Notes: generated from the letters alone by a model not told the origin. A DNA stretch of 64,000 nt from Paenibacillus antri (GCF_005765165.1 NZ_VCIW01000020.1:1-64000); one strand, 5' to 3'; positions 1-8,704 are shown, counted from the stretch's first letter. Numbers and translations are program-made.

Positions 1-97
1 GGTTATAGACCGCTACGGAGAACCCTTTGCTCTCCATGTTCAAGGCGAGGTTCTTCCCCATGACCGCGAGGCCGACGACGCCGATTTGCTGTTTCAT
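1..97 (-). CDS. gnd: 6-phosphogluconate dehydrogenase, N-terminal fragment (runs off window)
   Basis: Only the first 32 codons are inside the window. The peptide starts [16 protein letters not shown] and continues with [10 protein letters not shown], the NADP-binding start of 6-phosphogluconate dehydrogenase, which oxidatively decarboxylates 6-phosphogluconate to ribulose 5-phosphate. The ATG at 95-97 has an AGGGGG ribosome binding site just upstream. It is the last visible gene of the leftward operon that begins with uxaE, 30 bp after the SDR gene, and gluconokinase in the same operon would make its substrate. The rest of the protein cannot be seen, so a Gnd-like paralogue (GntZ type) is equally possible. 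Confidence 0.85.
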   Translation of the reverse strand, partial: MKQQIGVVGLAVMGKNLALNMESKGFSVAVYN

Positions 98-127
98 GTT
101 CGGTTTCCCCCTGTTGTTCGGTACTGG

Positions 128-901
128 TTAGATCGTCATCGCTCCGAAGCCGCCGTCGACGCGAAGGAACGTGCCGGTCACGAAGCCGGACGCCTTCTCG
201 GACGCGAGGTACACGGCGGCGCCTTGCAACTCCTCCGCCGCGCCGAAGCGGTTCATCGGCGTGTGGCCCAGAATGCTCTTCACGCGCTCCTCGGAGAGAA
301 TCTTACGGTTTTGCTCGGCCGGGAAGAAGCCCGGAATGATGCCGTTCACGCGGATGTTGTGCGGCGCGAACTCGCGCGCGAGAAACTGCGTGACGGAGTT
401 GACGCCCGCCTTGGAGGCGGAATACGTGAACACCTTGGACAGCGGCGGTCCGGAGGAGACGGAGGAGATGTTAATGATGCTGCCGCCTCGGCCTTGATCG
501 ATCATATGCTTGCCGAACACCTGGCACGCGAGCACGACGCCCTTCAGATTGACGTCCATGATGCCGTCCCATTCTTCTTCGGTGATGTCGAAGAACGGCG
601 TCGCGCTGTTGCGTCCCGGGCAGTTGAGCAGCACGTCGACGGAGCCGGACCAAGCGACGACTTCGCTCAGGACGCGGGCGAGGTCCGCCTTGCTCGTCGC
701 GTCCGCTTGGAACACGGCGGCTTCGCCCCCCTTGTCCGCGATGCGAGAGCGCGCCGCTTCCGACGTCTCCGCGTTGCGGCCGACGACCGCGATCTTCGCG
801 CCGTACGCGCCTAGCGCTTCGCCCATGACGGAGCCTAACGTGCTGTTTCCGCCGATGATAACGGCGGTCTTGCCGGTGAGATCGAATAAGTTCAAAGTCA
901 T
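128..901 (-). CDS. SDR-family oxidoreductase, probable D-fructuronate reductase / D-mannonate dehydrogenase
   Basis: A 257-residue short-chain dehydrogenase. The nucleotide-binding loop is GGNSTLGSVMG (about residues 17-27), a serine lies in ISSVSS, and the catalytic YSASK follows at about 155. The usual NAG motif reads NCPG. The ATG at 901 (MTLNLFDLTGK) matches the typical family start; an upstream open stretch in the same frame belongs to the gluconokinase region and is not coding. Neighbours are gluconokinase upstream (gap 32 bp) and gnd downstream. In this context I infer that it interconverts fructuronate and mannonate, as UxuB-like SDRs do in hexuronate operons. A gluconate 5-dehydrogenase role cannot be excluded from sequence. 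Confidence 0.85.
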   Translation of the reverse strand: MTLNLFDLTGKTAVIIGGNSTLGSVMGEALGAYGAKIAVVGRNAETSEAARSRIADKGGEAAVFQADATSKADLARVLSEVVAWSGSVDVLLNCPGRNSATPFFDITEEEWDGIMDVNLKGVVLACQVFGKHMIDQGRGGSIINISSVSSGPPLSKVFTYSASKAGVNSVTQFLAREFAPHNIRVNGIIPGFFPAEQNRKILSEERVKSILGHTPMNRFGAAEELQGAAVYLASEKASGFVTGTFLRVDGGFGAMTI

Positions 902-933
902 GCCGAGAAATTCCCTCCTGGGTATGGGATTCG

Positions 934-2478
934 TTATTCCGACGGATGCGTTTGGAAACGAACGATGCGTCGGAACGGATCGACGAGCCGCGGGTATAGG
1001 TCGCTGTAGATCGAGAACAGCTCGTCGTACGTCGCCCGCGTCGCGGGGTTCGGCTCGTGCGTATGCGAAGACGCCGACCACGCCTTGGCCCCGGCGAAGT
1101 CGGGCCAGTCGCCGAGCGCGACGAGGCCGAGCGCCGCCGCGCCGAGCGCGGAGCTTTCGATCGCGTCCGGGACGGTGAGCGGCGCGCCGAGCACGTCGGC
1201 GATCGTCTGGCGCCAGAACGGCGACCGCGCGAAGCCGCCCGACGCGCGAATTTCGCGCGGCCGGCCGGCGGCGTCCGCCACCGCCTCCGCGACGGAGCGC
1301 ACCGCGTAGCCGACGCCCTCGAGCACGGCGCGCACCATGTGGGGCTTGCCGTGCGCGAGCGAGAGGCCGAAGAAGACGCCGCGCACGTCGGCGTTCCAAT
1401 ACGGCGCGCGCTCGCCGGCGAACAGCGGCAGCGTCACGAGGCCGCCGCTGCCCGGAGGCGCCTGCCGCGCGAGCGCCGTGAGCGCCTCGTACGGGTCGAT
1501 GCCGGCGGCGCGCGCTTCGTCCGCTTCCTTCGTCGCGAGATGATCGCGCACCCAGCGGAACAGCACGCCGCCGTTGTTGATAGCGCCGCCCGCGACCCAC
1601 CGGTCGTCGGACAGCGCGTAACAAAACGTTCGGCCCTGCGGGTCCGTGCGCGGTTCGCGTACGATCGCGCGCACCGCGCCGCTCGTGCCGATCGTCACTG
1701 CGAACTCGTCCGGCTCGAGCGCGCCCGCGCCGACGTTGGCGAGCACGCCGTCGGACGCCCCGACGACGACCGGCGTGCCCGGCGCTAAGCCGAGGCGCTC
1801 CGCAACAGCGCGATCGAGTCCCTCGAGCGTATGCGTGGTCGGTACGAGCTCCGGCAGGCGGGAGGCGTCGATGCCGGCCGCGAGCAGCGACGGCCCGTGC
1901 CAATCGCGGCGCTCGAGCGAGAACAGTCCCGTCGCGCTCGCGATCGAATGGTCGACGACGAGCCGGCCGCCGAACCAGCCGGCGAGCACGTATTCCTTAA
2001 TGCCGGCGAACGTCTTCGCCCGCGCGAAGATCGCCGGCTCCTTGTCGCGAAGCCACATCAGCTTCAGCAGCGGCGACATCGGGTGGATCGGCGTTCCGGT
2101 CGCCGCATAGATCGCATGCGCGTCGGTCTGCGACTTCAGAACGTCTACGTAGGAAGCCGCCCGGTTGTCCGCCCACGTGATCGAGGGCGTCAGCGGCGCG
2201 CCGCTCTCGTCCAATGCGATCAGGCTGTGCATCGCCGAGCTGAACACGACGCAGCGGACCGCGCCAGCTGCGATCCCCGCCCGCTCGACGGCCGAGCGGA
2301 TCGCCGTCTCGACCGCGCGAGCGATCTCGTCCGGATCCTGCTCCGCCCGATCCGGGGCGGGCGTGTGCAGCGGATATTCGATGGACGTCACGGCGCGGAC
2401 GGCGCCGGCGGCCGTATCGACGACGACGGCCTTCGTGCTCGTCGTGCCGATGTCTGCGGCTACGATATACGGCTTCAT
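934..2478 (-). CDS. gntK: gluconokinase (FGGY carbohydrate kinase)
   Basis: A 514-residue FGGY-family kinase that phosphorylates D-gluconate to 6-phosphogluconate. The N-terminal phosphate-binding motif is DIGTTSTKAVVVD (about residues 7-19). The second FGGY domain carries GTSGAVR, NNGGVLFRW and, near the C terminus, GGFARSPFWRQ and SSALGAAALG. Its ATG overlaps the TGA of the LarA-family gene as ATGA (2475-2478), so the two are probably translationally coupled. The open frame continues upstream of the ATG but that stretch is a shadow of the LarA gene. Family and context (gnd downstream) both favour gluconate over other FGGY substrates such as xylulose. Confidence 0.9.
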   Translation of the reverse strand: MKPYIVAADIGTTSTKAVVVDTAAGAVRAVTSIEYPLHTPAPDRAEQDPDEIARAVETAIRSAVERAGIAAGAVRCVVFSSAMHSLIALDESGAPLTPSITWADNRAASYVDVLKSQTDAHAIYAATGTPIHPMSPLLKLMWLRDKEPAIFARAKTFAGIKEYVLAGWFGGRLVVDHSIASATGLFSLERRDWHGPSLLAAGIDASRLPELVPTTHTLEGLDRAVAERLGLAPGTPVVVGASDGVLANVGAGALEPDEFAVTIGTSGAVRAIVREPRTDPQGRTFCYALSDDRWVAGGAINNGGVLFRWVRDHLATKEADEARAAGIDPYEALTALARQAPPGSGGLVTLPLFAGERAPYWNADVRGVFFGLSLAHGKPHMVRAVLEGVGYAVRSVAEAVADAAGRPREIRASGGFARSPFWRQTIADVLGAPLTVPDAIESSALGAAALGLVALGDWPDFAGAKAWSASSHTHEPNPATRATYDELFSIYSDLYPRLVDPFRRIVRFQTHPSE

Positions 2479-3752
2479 TTGGGCAAGTACCCCTCGCCGT
2501 CGAACGTCCACTCGTACGGCGCTTCCGAGACGATCTCGATGTCCGGGCGGTTCCGCGCTTCCTCGAGCAGCGTCGTCGAAATTTCGATTTCGCCGAGATG
2601 GAGCGTGTCGCGGATGCGCACGAGCCGGCAAGCGTGGAAATCGAGCACGTTGCACGTCTTCACGGCCGCCTTGATCGCGAGTTCGTCGCTCTCGAGCGTC
2701 GTCGCGAGCTTCGTCGGCGCGCACACCGTCGACGTGAGGCCGTTCAGGTACGTCGCGGTGAAATCCATCTTGTCCGCGAGCCGGCGCGTCGTGAAGTCGG
2801 CCGTGCCGACGCCGTTCGCGTTGCCCTTCGACTCCTTCGTCACGTCGAGGACGACCATCTTGTTCACGTCCGGCCCGCCGGACGCGTACGGCGTCGGATA
2901 CCTGCCGGTGACGTTCGGGTCCATGCCGTCGCCGCTAATGTTCTTGCCGATGTAGTCGATGACGAGCACGTCGATCTGATCGAACAACAGCCGCGGCATG
3001 CGGGACTTCGCCATCTTCTGAAGCTCGACTTCGCGTTCGTACACGTTCTCCGCCGGCAGCACCTCGATATGGCACGTCTCGTCGTACGCGTTCTCGACCG
3101 CCGCGACGCCGAAGACGATCGGCAGCTTCTTCATCATAAGCGTCGCCATCTCCGGCACGAATTCGGCCATATACTTAAAGCCGAGCTGATGGCACGCTTC
3201 CGCGCCCTTCTGCTTGCCGAGACCGATCGCGATCATCTTCATGATGCCGCTCTCGATCGGACCGCGGAACGCCGTGTGCGGCTTCACGCGGTTGATGACG
3301 ACGATGGCGTCGGCGGTCGACGCGATCTTATCGACGTACACCGGCAGGCCGTTCGCCAGGCGGTCGATCTCCACGACCTCCATCGACGATTCGACCGGCG
3401 CGCCCATCGTCGACTCGTCGATGCCGAGATGCTTCAACACCTCGGCCTGGCCCTCCGCCGTCGCGCCGCCGTGGCTGCCCATGCACGGCACGATGAACGG
3501 CGACGCGCCCGCCGACTTGATCGCGTCGATCGTCGTCTTGGTCAGGCCCGCGATGTTCGCGACGCCGCGGCTGCCGACCGCGACGGCCACGCGCTGGCCC
3601 GGCCGGATGCGGTCGATCGCGCCCGGCTTCGCGAGCTCCTGCCTCAGCGCCGCGAGCGGGTCGACCAGCTTCGAGGCGTCGAATTTCTGTCGGACGCGCA
3701 CGATCGACGGTATCGGAATCGGCTTCAACATATCTCGGATCATGTCGCTCAT
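2475..3752 (-). CDS. LarA-family (DUF2088) nickel-dependent racemase/epimerase, probable D-gluconate/D-mannonate 2-epimerase
   Basis: A 425-residue protein of the lactate racemase (LarA) superfamily. Visible family motifs are GSRG near residue 60, MGSHGG near 93, KPHTAFRG near 165 and ESGIMKMIAIGLGKQKG just after; in LarA the equivalent histidines and lysine bind the nickel-pincer cofactor and substrate. The superfamily is known to include a D-gluconate 2-epimerase, whose product is D-mannonate. Placement between uxaE and gluconokinase fits that job exactly: mannonate to gluconate. The start at 3752 follows AAGGAAGGGG; the in-frame codons upstream are less likely. No larB, larC or larE cofactor genes lie in the window. 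The specific reaction is inferred. Confidence 0.8.
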   Translation of the reverse strand: MSDMIRDMLKPIPIPSIVRVRQKFDASKLVDPLAALRQELAKPGAIDRIRPGQRVAVAVGSRGVANIAGLTKTTIDAIKSAGASPFIVPCMGSHGGATAEGQAEVLKHLGIDESTMGAPVESSMEVVEIDRLANGLPVYVDKIASTADAIVVINRVKPHTAFRGPIESGIMKMIAIGLGKQKGAEACHQLGFKYMAEFVPEMATLMMKKLPIVFGVAAVENAYDETCHIEVLPAENVYEREVELQKMAKSRMPRLLFDQIDVLVIDYIGKNISGDGMDPNVTGRYPTPYASGGPDVNKMVVLDVTKESKGNANGVGTADFTTRRLADKMDFTATYLNGLTSTVCAPTKLATTLESDELAIKAAVKTCNVLDFHACRLVRIRDTLHLGEIEISTTLLEEARNRPDIEIVSEAPYEWTFDGEGYLPK

Positions 3753-3788
3753 GGGAAACCCCTTCCTTGTGGTTGTAATCGACGCCAA

Positions 3789-5297
3789 CTATTTGCCTAA
3801 TAAATCCAAGTGTTTCCCGATATGCGAAATTAGAGCCGTCTCATAGTCGCGTTCCCGGTCGCGAAGCGTCGCGTAGAATTCGTCCTTGAACAGCGACGCT
3901 CCCGTTTCGTCCTTCGCCGTCAGCAGAAGGCCGTACGTAATATGGATCAGCTGCCGCGCGTTATCCTCGTTCATGTATTCCGGCAGCTCCGCGTCGGACG
4001 TCTCCGCGAGCGGCTTCACCTTGGCGAAGTCGGCCGTGACGTGGTAGTACTTCAACGCCTCTTCCACATGCGCGGCGGCGTATTCGTGCATCCGGCGATA
4101 CAGCGAAGGGTTGACGCGAGCGACGGTCCGCACCGCTTCGAGCCAGTTCGTGCCCGCGGTCTTCAGATGGAAGCGGCCGTTCGTATATTTCGCGACGAGC
4201 GGGAACACGCTGAATTTGTCGCTGCCGGAATGCACGCTCAGCTTATAACCGAAGTGATCGCAGATCGCCGCGTGCACGCGCAGCTCCCGCTCGAATTGAT
4301 CGAGGTCGCCGATGTAATCGATCCCCTTCTGGAACTCGCCGCAAAACCGCGGCGCCATGCTGTACGGCGCGACGCCCTCGCGCTTCAGCTCGTTCGCCAC
4401 GAACCAATGCGCGGCCGGATCGGTCGGCGTCGCCGTCTCGTCGATCGAAATTTCGAAGTCGATGGCCCGCCCCGCCGTCGCGATATAGGTCCGGTAAATA
4501 TCGACCATGAAGCGAACCGCCTCGCCGTACACGAGCGCGTACCGCTGCAGCGCCGCGCGGCCGACCTCGATCGAAGCGCCGGCGATGTCGAACGTCCGGT
4601 CCGCATAGTCGTTCTCGATGCGTTCCCGGTACGCCGCGTCCAGCTCCGCGTACCGCCGCGCCACTTCCTCGTCGCTCGCCGAGCCGGCGCCGTTGTCGAT
4701 ATGCTCCGAGGCGTCCAGCGTCAGCATCGAGAAGCCGAGGCGCAGCGCGTATTCAATGTCCTGCGTCGTCTTCAGGTGGTCGCCGTCGGCGCCCCATCCG
4801 TCTCGATATCCTTCTTGGAAAACGGCGTACGACGCCGCATCCAGCACGTCCTCGTACGTGCGGCCCGTCAACGTCAGCTCCCGAATGCTCTGCTGCGCCA
4901 AAATCGGACGGACGTTCTTGCCCGCGACCGTCTTAATGTGTCCCGGCGACGCGAGCCCGAGCCGGTCGCCGAGGCCGATCGTCGCCATCCGCGTACCGAT
5001 CGCGCGCGGCTTCGTATAGTCGAACGCGTCGTTCAGCGCGAGCCGGTTCGCGTGCGTCAACGGACACAGCTTGTAACGCACGTCCCCCTCCGTCGACTCG
5101 GTCCCTTCCAGAGCGGCGTATAGCGCGCCTCCGCCCACGACGAGCAGCTTCCGTTCGCCGCCGTCCTTCACCATCGCGATCGTCGCGCCGTCGGATTCCG
5201 CGAAGGACGCCGCGTATACGTTCGCCAAGCCTTCCAATGACGCGCCTGCCGCCAGCGCTTTCGCCGCGGCGATGACCTCGTTCGTTGCTGTCACCAT
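3789..5297 (-). CDS. uxaE: tagaturonate/fructuronate epimerase (UxaE family)
   Basis: A 502-residue protein that resembles the UxaE tagaturonate epimerase family over its full length; UxaE interconverts D-tagaturonate and D-fructuronate in galacturonate catabolism of Thermotoga. I chose the ATG at 5297 (MVTATNEVIAAAK) because GGAGGAGA lies 10 bases upstream. An open frame extends to 5375, but it would translate through the promoter and the palindromic operator, so it is not credible. It is the first gene of the leftward operon and is followed 36 bp later by the LarA-family gene. No uxaC isomerase is visible, so tagaturonate supply must come from outside the window. Confidence 0.82.
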   Translation of the reverse strand: MVTATNEVIAAAKALAAGASLEGLANVYAASFAESDGATIAMVKDGGERKLLVVGGGALYAALEGTESTEGDVRYKLCPLTHANRLALNDAFDYTKPRAIGTRMATIGLGDRLGLASPGHIKTVAGKNVRPILAQQSIRELTLTGRTYEDVLDAASYAVFQEGYRDGWGADGDHLKTTQDIEYALRLGFSMLTLDASEHIDNGAGSASDEEVARRYAELDAAYRERIENDYADRTFDIAGASIEVGRAALQRYALVYGEAVRFMVDIYRTYIATAGRAIDFEISIDETATPTDPAAHWFVANELKREGVAPYSMAPRFCGEFQKGIDYIGDLDQFERELRVHAAICDHFGYKLSVHSGSDKFSVFPLVAKYTNGRFHLKTAGTNWLEAVRTVARVNPSLYRRMHEYAAAHVEEALKYYHVTADFAKVKPLAETSDAELPEYMNEDNARQLIHITYGLLLTAKDETGASLFKDEFYATLRDRERDYETALISHIGKHLDLLGK

Positions 5298-5316
5298 GTC
5301 TCGATCTCCTCCAATT

Positions 5317-5332
5317 ATAACAACGTTGTTAT
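5317..5332. promoter_or_regulatory. 16-bp perfect palindromic operator for the hexuronate operon
   Basis: ATAACAACGTTGTTAT reads the same on both strands and has the central CG typical of LacI-family operators. It lies just downstream of the uxaE -10 box, in the untranslated leader, so a bound repressor would block the operon. A second site with the same left half lies at 5404-5419 in front of the divergent LacI gene. Confidence 0.75.
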
Positions 5333-5346
5333 TCTTCCATGCGTCT

Positions 5347-5375
5347 ATCATATGTTGAAAATTCGCTTTCATCAA
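5347..5375 (-). promoter_or_regulatory. sigma-A promoter for the uxaE operon
   Basis: On the minus strand TTGATG (5370-5375) and TATGAT (5347-5352) are separated by 17 bp, close to the vegetative consensus. The predicted start would fall near 5340, about ten bases before the operator and about 40 bases before the uxaE ATG. Confidence 0.65.
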
Positions 5376-5390
5376 TGATAAATTTTACGG

Positions 5391-5419
5391 TATACTAAAA
5401 ATAATAACAACGTTTGCAT
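5391..5419 (+). promoter_or_regulatory. -10 box and second operator in front of the lacI gene
   Basis: A TATACT -10 box lies at 5391-5396, with only a weak -35 (TTTCAT) 18 bp before it. Seven bases later comes ATAACAACGTTTGCAT (5404-5419), whose left half is identical to the perfect palindrome at 5317-5332. The position suggests that the repressor controls its own gene. Confidence 0.55.
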
Positions 5420-5447
5420 TTTTCGCCGGAGGAGGCTGCATCAGCGC

Positions 5448-6449
5448 ATGAACGTCACGATCAAAGACATCGCCCGACTCGCGGGCGTCAGCTACTCCAC
5501 CGTCTCCAAGGCGCTCAACGACAGTCCGCTCGTCAAACCCGACACGCGGCGGCGCATCGTCGAGCTCGCGCGGCAGCTCGGCTACGAGCCGAATCTCGCC
5601 GCGAAGAGCCTCGTCTCGAGGCGCAGCATGACGGTCGGCGTCCTGCTGCCGTCGCTCGAACGCGTCGCCTTGTCCGCGCTCGTCGGCCGCATCAACGACG
5701 CGCTCGCCGCGCGCGGCTACGAGGTGATCTTGTCGATTCTGCCTCCGACGTCGGCGATCCGGCTGTTTCAGCGGCTGCAGGTGGACGGCATCGTCGTGTT
5801 CGAGGACATTACGCCGGAAGCGCGGCATGTCGAGACGGTGACGACCGACATTCCGGTCGTCTCCATCGGCGCCTCGCATCTCGTCGGCTCCCGCTTCGCC
5901 GTCGTCGACGCGAAGCGCAAAGACGCGCTGCGCGAGGCGGTCCGATACTTGGCCGGTCTCGGCCACAAGCGCATCGCCTATATCGGGGACGCGCGGGAGT
6001 CCGACAGCAAGCAGCAGGAGAAGGTCGCCGGATTTATGGAGGGCGCGTTCGCCTTCGGCCTCTCGGCCGGCGACGCGCTCGTCCTCGACTCCGGCGGCAA
6101 TACGTGGCGGCACGGCTACGACGCCGGACGGCGGCTGCTCGAGCTCGACGGCCGACCGACCGCGGTCATCACCGGCGCGTACGACGTCACGGCCGGCCTG
6201 CTGCGCGCCGCGCTCGACGGCGGCCTCCGCGTGCCGGACGATCTGTCGCTCGTCAGCTACGACCACATTCCGCAGCTCGCGGAGCTCGACGTGCCGGTGA
6301 CGGCGGTCGGCGCCCCGGTCGACGCGTTCGGCGAACGGATCGCGGAGGCGCTGCTCGACATTATGGCGGACAGCGGCCCGATCCGCCGCGAGACGCACCT
6401 GGACGCCGTGCTGGAAGAACGCGCTTCAGCGGTTCGCTTCCCCGGCTGA
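5448..6449 (+). CDS. LacI-family repressor of the hexuronate/gluconate operon
   Basis: A 333-residue LacI/GalR regulator. The N-terminal helix-turn-helix reads TIKDIARLAGVSYSTVSKAL, followed by the hinge region and a periplasmic-binding-protein-like effector domain to the C terminus. The gene is divergent from uxaE with a 150-bp shared control region holding two similar operators, so it very likely represses both. GGAGGAGG lies 13 bases before the ATG, a little far. The effector is unknown; a hexuronate or aldonate pathway intermediate is a fair guess. Its last 24 bases overlap the 3' end of the convergent AraC gene. Confidence 0.88.
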   Translation: MNVTIKDIARLAGVSYSTVSKALNDSPLVKPDTRRRIVELARQLGYEPNLAAKSLVSRRSMTVGVLLPSLERVALSALVGRINDALAARGYEVILSILPPTSAIRLFQRLQVDGIVVFEDITPEARHVETVTTDIPVVSIGASHLVGSRFAVVDAKRKDALREAVRYLAGLGHKRIAYIGDARESDSKQQEKVAGFMEGAFAFGLSAGDALVLDSGGNTWRHGYDAGRRLLELDGRPTAVITGAYDVTAGLLRAALDGGLRVPDDLSLVSYDHIPQLAELDVPVTAVGAPVDAFGERIAEALLDIMADSGPIRRETHLDAVLEERASAVRFPG

Positions 6450-7274
6450 CCCGGCGGGACCGCCCGCCCGCCGCCCTTTGCGGTATTGCAGCGGCGAGCA
6501 GCCGCACACCTTCTTGAACAGCTTATGAAATTGGGCTGCGGGGCCGATGCCGATCCGCTCGGCGATGTCGATCATCTTCAGATTCGTCTCCCGTAGCAGC
6601 CGCTGCGCCTCGCGGACGCGAACGAGCTGCACGTACTCGGCGAAGCCGAAGCCGGTGCAAGCCTTGAACTTGCGGCTCAGGTAATACGGGCTGACGAAGA
6701 ACCGTTCGGCCACGTCCTTCAGGAGCAGCGGCTCCGCGTACCGCTCCCCGACGTAGGCGGCCACCTCCGACATCGTCCGGTGCACGGCGGACGGCGCCGC
6801 TTCGTCGACCGGACGCTCCGCCGCCGCGCGAAATACGAGCAGCAGCAGCTGTCTCAGGAGCGCCTCGAGCATCGCGTCGCGTCCCGGCGCCGCGCCGCGG
6901 CTTTCGTCGATCATCTCGCGCGCCAGCGCTTCTCCCTTCCATCGTTCCTGCGGCGGCAGCCGGAAGACGCCGCTCTCCGTAGGCAGCGGGAACGTACCCA
7001 TCGCCGTCTCCGCGAAATTCAACACGACGCGTTCGTGATCCGGCACCCCGGTATCGAGCGTCCGGTGGAGCTCCCCCTTTTCGATAAACACGAACTCTCC
7101 CGCCCGCACCCGGTACGTCCGGTCCCGAATGAAGTAATCGCGCTCTCCTTCGAACAAATAATACAGCTCGTATCCGTCGTGCGCGTGATCCTCGTCCATC
7201 GAATAATAGCCGATCCGCCTCGTATAATCGACTTGAATCGCGCCGTCGTCCGTTCGGAACTGATGCTCCGCCAT
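6426..7274 (-). CDS. AraC-family transcriptional regulator with cupin sensor domain
   Basis: A 282-residue regulator. The N-terminal half is a cupin-like sugar-binding domain (HAHDGYELYYLFEGE, GEFVFIEKGELH). The C-terminal AraC DNA-binding domain spans about residues 175-270, with two helix-turn-helix units (LLKDVAERFFVSPYYLSRKF; MIDIAERIGIGPAAQFHKLF). The start at 7274 follows GAGGAGG; the ORF can be extended ten codons but without a ribosome site. It is divergent from the Gfo/Idh/MocA gene at 7413, so that gene is the likely target. The 3' end overlaps lacI by 24 bases on opposite strands. Confidence 0.85.
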   Translation of the reverse strand: MAEHQFRTDDGAIQVDYTRRIGYYSMDEDHAHDGYELYYLFEGERDYFIRDRTYRVRAGEFVFIEKGELHRTLDTGVPDHERVVLNFAETAMGTFPLPTESGVFRLPPQERWKGEALAREMIDESRGAAPGRDAMLEALLRQLLLLVFRAAAERPVDEAAPSAVHRTMSEVAAYVGERYAEPLLLKDVAERFFVSPYYLSRKFKACTGFGFAEYVQLVRVREAQRLLRETNLKMIDIAERIGIGPAAQFHKLFKKVCGCSPLQYRKGRRAGGPAGSAGEANR

Positions 7275-7412
7275 GCCGATCGCCTCCTCGAGCAAGAATT
7301 GCAACTTTACGAGCCAAAACGAGCAATTTTATACGAAGATTATAACGTATCGTTCCGTTATATTAAATGGTAACGGATTCAAATATTTCTTTCGAACGAA
7401 GGGGACGGGCAT

Positions 7413-8696
7413 ATGAAGAAGAGATACGCATTGATCGGCACCGGCGGACGGGCGATTTTCTTTTACGGCGCTTTAGCCAAAGACTTTCGGGACACCTCGG
7501 AGCTGGTCGCGTTCTGCGATACGAACCAGACGCGGATGAATTACGCCAATCGGCTGCTGACGACGCGCTTCGAGCACCCTGCGGTGCCGACGTACAAAGC
7601 GCACGACTTCGAGCGGATGATTCGCGAGACGAAGCCGGACGCCGTCATCGTGACGACGATGGACCGGACGCATCATACGTATATCGTGAAGGCGATGGAG
7701 CTCGGCTGCGACGTCGTCAGCGAGAAGCCGATGACCGTCGACGAAGAGAAATGCCAAGAAATTCTCGACGCCGTGAAGCGGACCGGCAAGCAGCTGCGGG
7801 TCACGTTCAACTACCGCTACGCGCCGCACAATACGAAAATCCGCGAGCTGATCATGAACGGCGAGATCGGCGACGTCCATTCCATCCACTTCGAGTGGCT
7901 GCTCAACACGGAGCACGGCGCGGACTATTTCCGGCGTTGGCACCGCGACAAGCGGAACAGCGGCGGCATGCTCGTCCACAAGTCGACGCATCACTTCGAC
8001 CTCGTCAACTTCTGGCTCGGCAGCCAGCCGCAGACGGTGTACGCGCAAGGCTCTCTGATGTTCTACGGCAAGGAAAACGCGGAGAAGCGCGGCGTCACGG
8101 AGTTTTATAATCGGACGCGGGGCAGCGGGGCGGCGAAGAACGATCCGTTCGCGCTCGATCTCGAGCGAAGCGAGGAACTGAAAGGGCTGTACGCGGACGC
8201 GGAGCACGAGGACGGCTATTACCGCGATCAGAGCGTGTTCGGCGACGGCATCAGCATCGAGGACACGATGGGCGTGCTCGTCCGATACAAGAACAAGGCG
8301 ATTATGACGTATTCGCTCAACTGCTACATGCCTTGGGAAGGGTTCCAGGTGAACATTAACGGCTCCAAAGGCCGGATCGAGATGAAGATCGTCGAAAAGT
8401 CGTACGTCAACTCCGGCGGCAAGAAGGAAGACGAAGGCGCGCTGAAGACGAAGAGCATCAAGGTCATTCCGATGTTCGGAGAGGCGTACGAGGCGGAGAT
8501 CGTCGAAGGCGTCGGCGGGCATGGCGGCGGAGATCCGATTTTGCTGAACGACATCTTCGGCGAGCCGGCGGAAGATCCGTACAACCGGGCGGCTTCGCAC
8601 GTCGACGGCGCGATGTCGATCCTTACCGGCATCGCCGGAAACATCTCGATGCGCACCGGACTGCCGGTGAACGTCGACGGTCTCGTTCGATTCTAA
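7413..8696 (+). CDS. Gfo/Idh/MocA-family NAD(P)-dependent oxidoreductase
   Basis: A 427-residue protein. The Rossmann motif GTGGRAIFF lies at the N terminus (about residues 9-17) and the family's catalytic-lysine motif SEKPM at about 110. The C-terminal alpha/beta domain includes GGMLVHKSTHHFDLVNF, the histidine-containing active-site helix. Members oxidise or reduce sugars and inositols. The gene has its own strong ribosome site (AAGGGG) and is followed at once by a terminator, so it is monocistronic, with a divergent AraC gene as the probable regulator. It is longer than the 330-390 residues common in the family. The substrate cannot be read from sequence. Confidence 0.82.
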   Translation: MKKRYALIGTGGRAIFFYGALAKDFRDTSELVAFCDTNQTRMNYANRLLTTRFEHPAVPTYKAHDFERMIRETKPDAVIVTTMDRTHHTYIVKAMELGCDVVSEKPMTVDEEKCQEILDAVKRTGKQLRVTFNYRYAPHNTKIRELIMNGEIGDVHSIHFEWLLNTEHGADYFRRWHRDKRNSGGMLVHKSTHHFDLVNFWLGSQPQTVYAQGSLMFYGKENAEKRGVTEFYNRTRGSGAAKNDPFALDLERSEELKGLYADAEHEDGYYRDQSVFGDGISIEDTMGVLVRYKNKAIMTYSLNCYMPWEGFQVNINGSKGRIEMKIVEKSYVNSGGKKEDEGALKTKSIKVIPMFGEAYEAEIVEGVGGHGGGDPILLNDIFGEPAEDPYNRAASHVDGAMSILTGIAGNISMRTGLPVNVDGLVRF

Positions 8697-8704
8697 ACGC
8701 GAAA

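Noticed and set aside
128-2724. Two very long minus-strand open frames (to 1903 and to 2724) that extend the SDR and gluconokinase genes far upstream
   Set aside because: The extra N-terminal parts are arginine/alanine-rich translations of neighbouring genes in a shifted frame, and good ribosome sites exist at 901 and 2478.
2598-3800. Long plus-strand ORF of 400 codons opposite the LarA-family gene, and similar ones at 3942-5123, 20919-22400 and 28776-30683
   Set aside because: High-GC antisense shadows rich in Arg, His and Asp; the opposite strand encodes recognisable proteins in each case.
5298-5375. Extended N terminus of UxaE (26 more codons)
   Set aside because: It would translate the palindromic operator and the promoter region, and it has no ribosome site; GGAGGAGA before 5297 decides the start.
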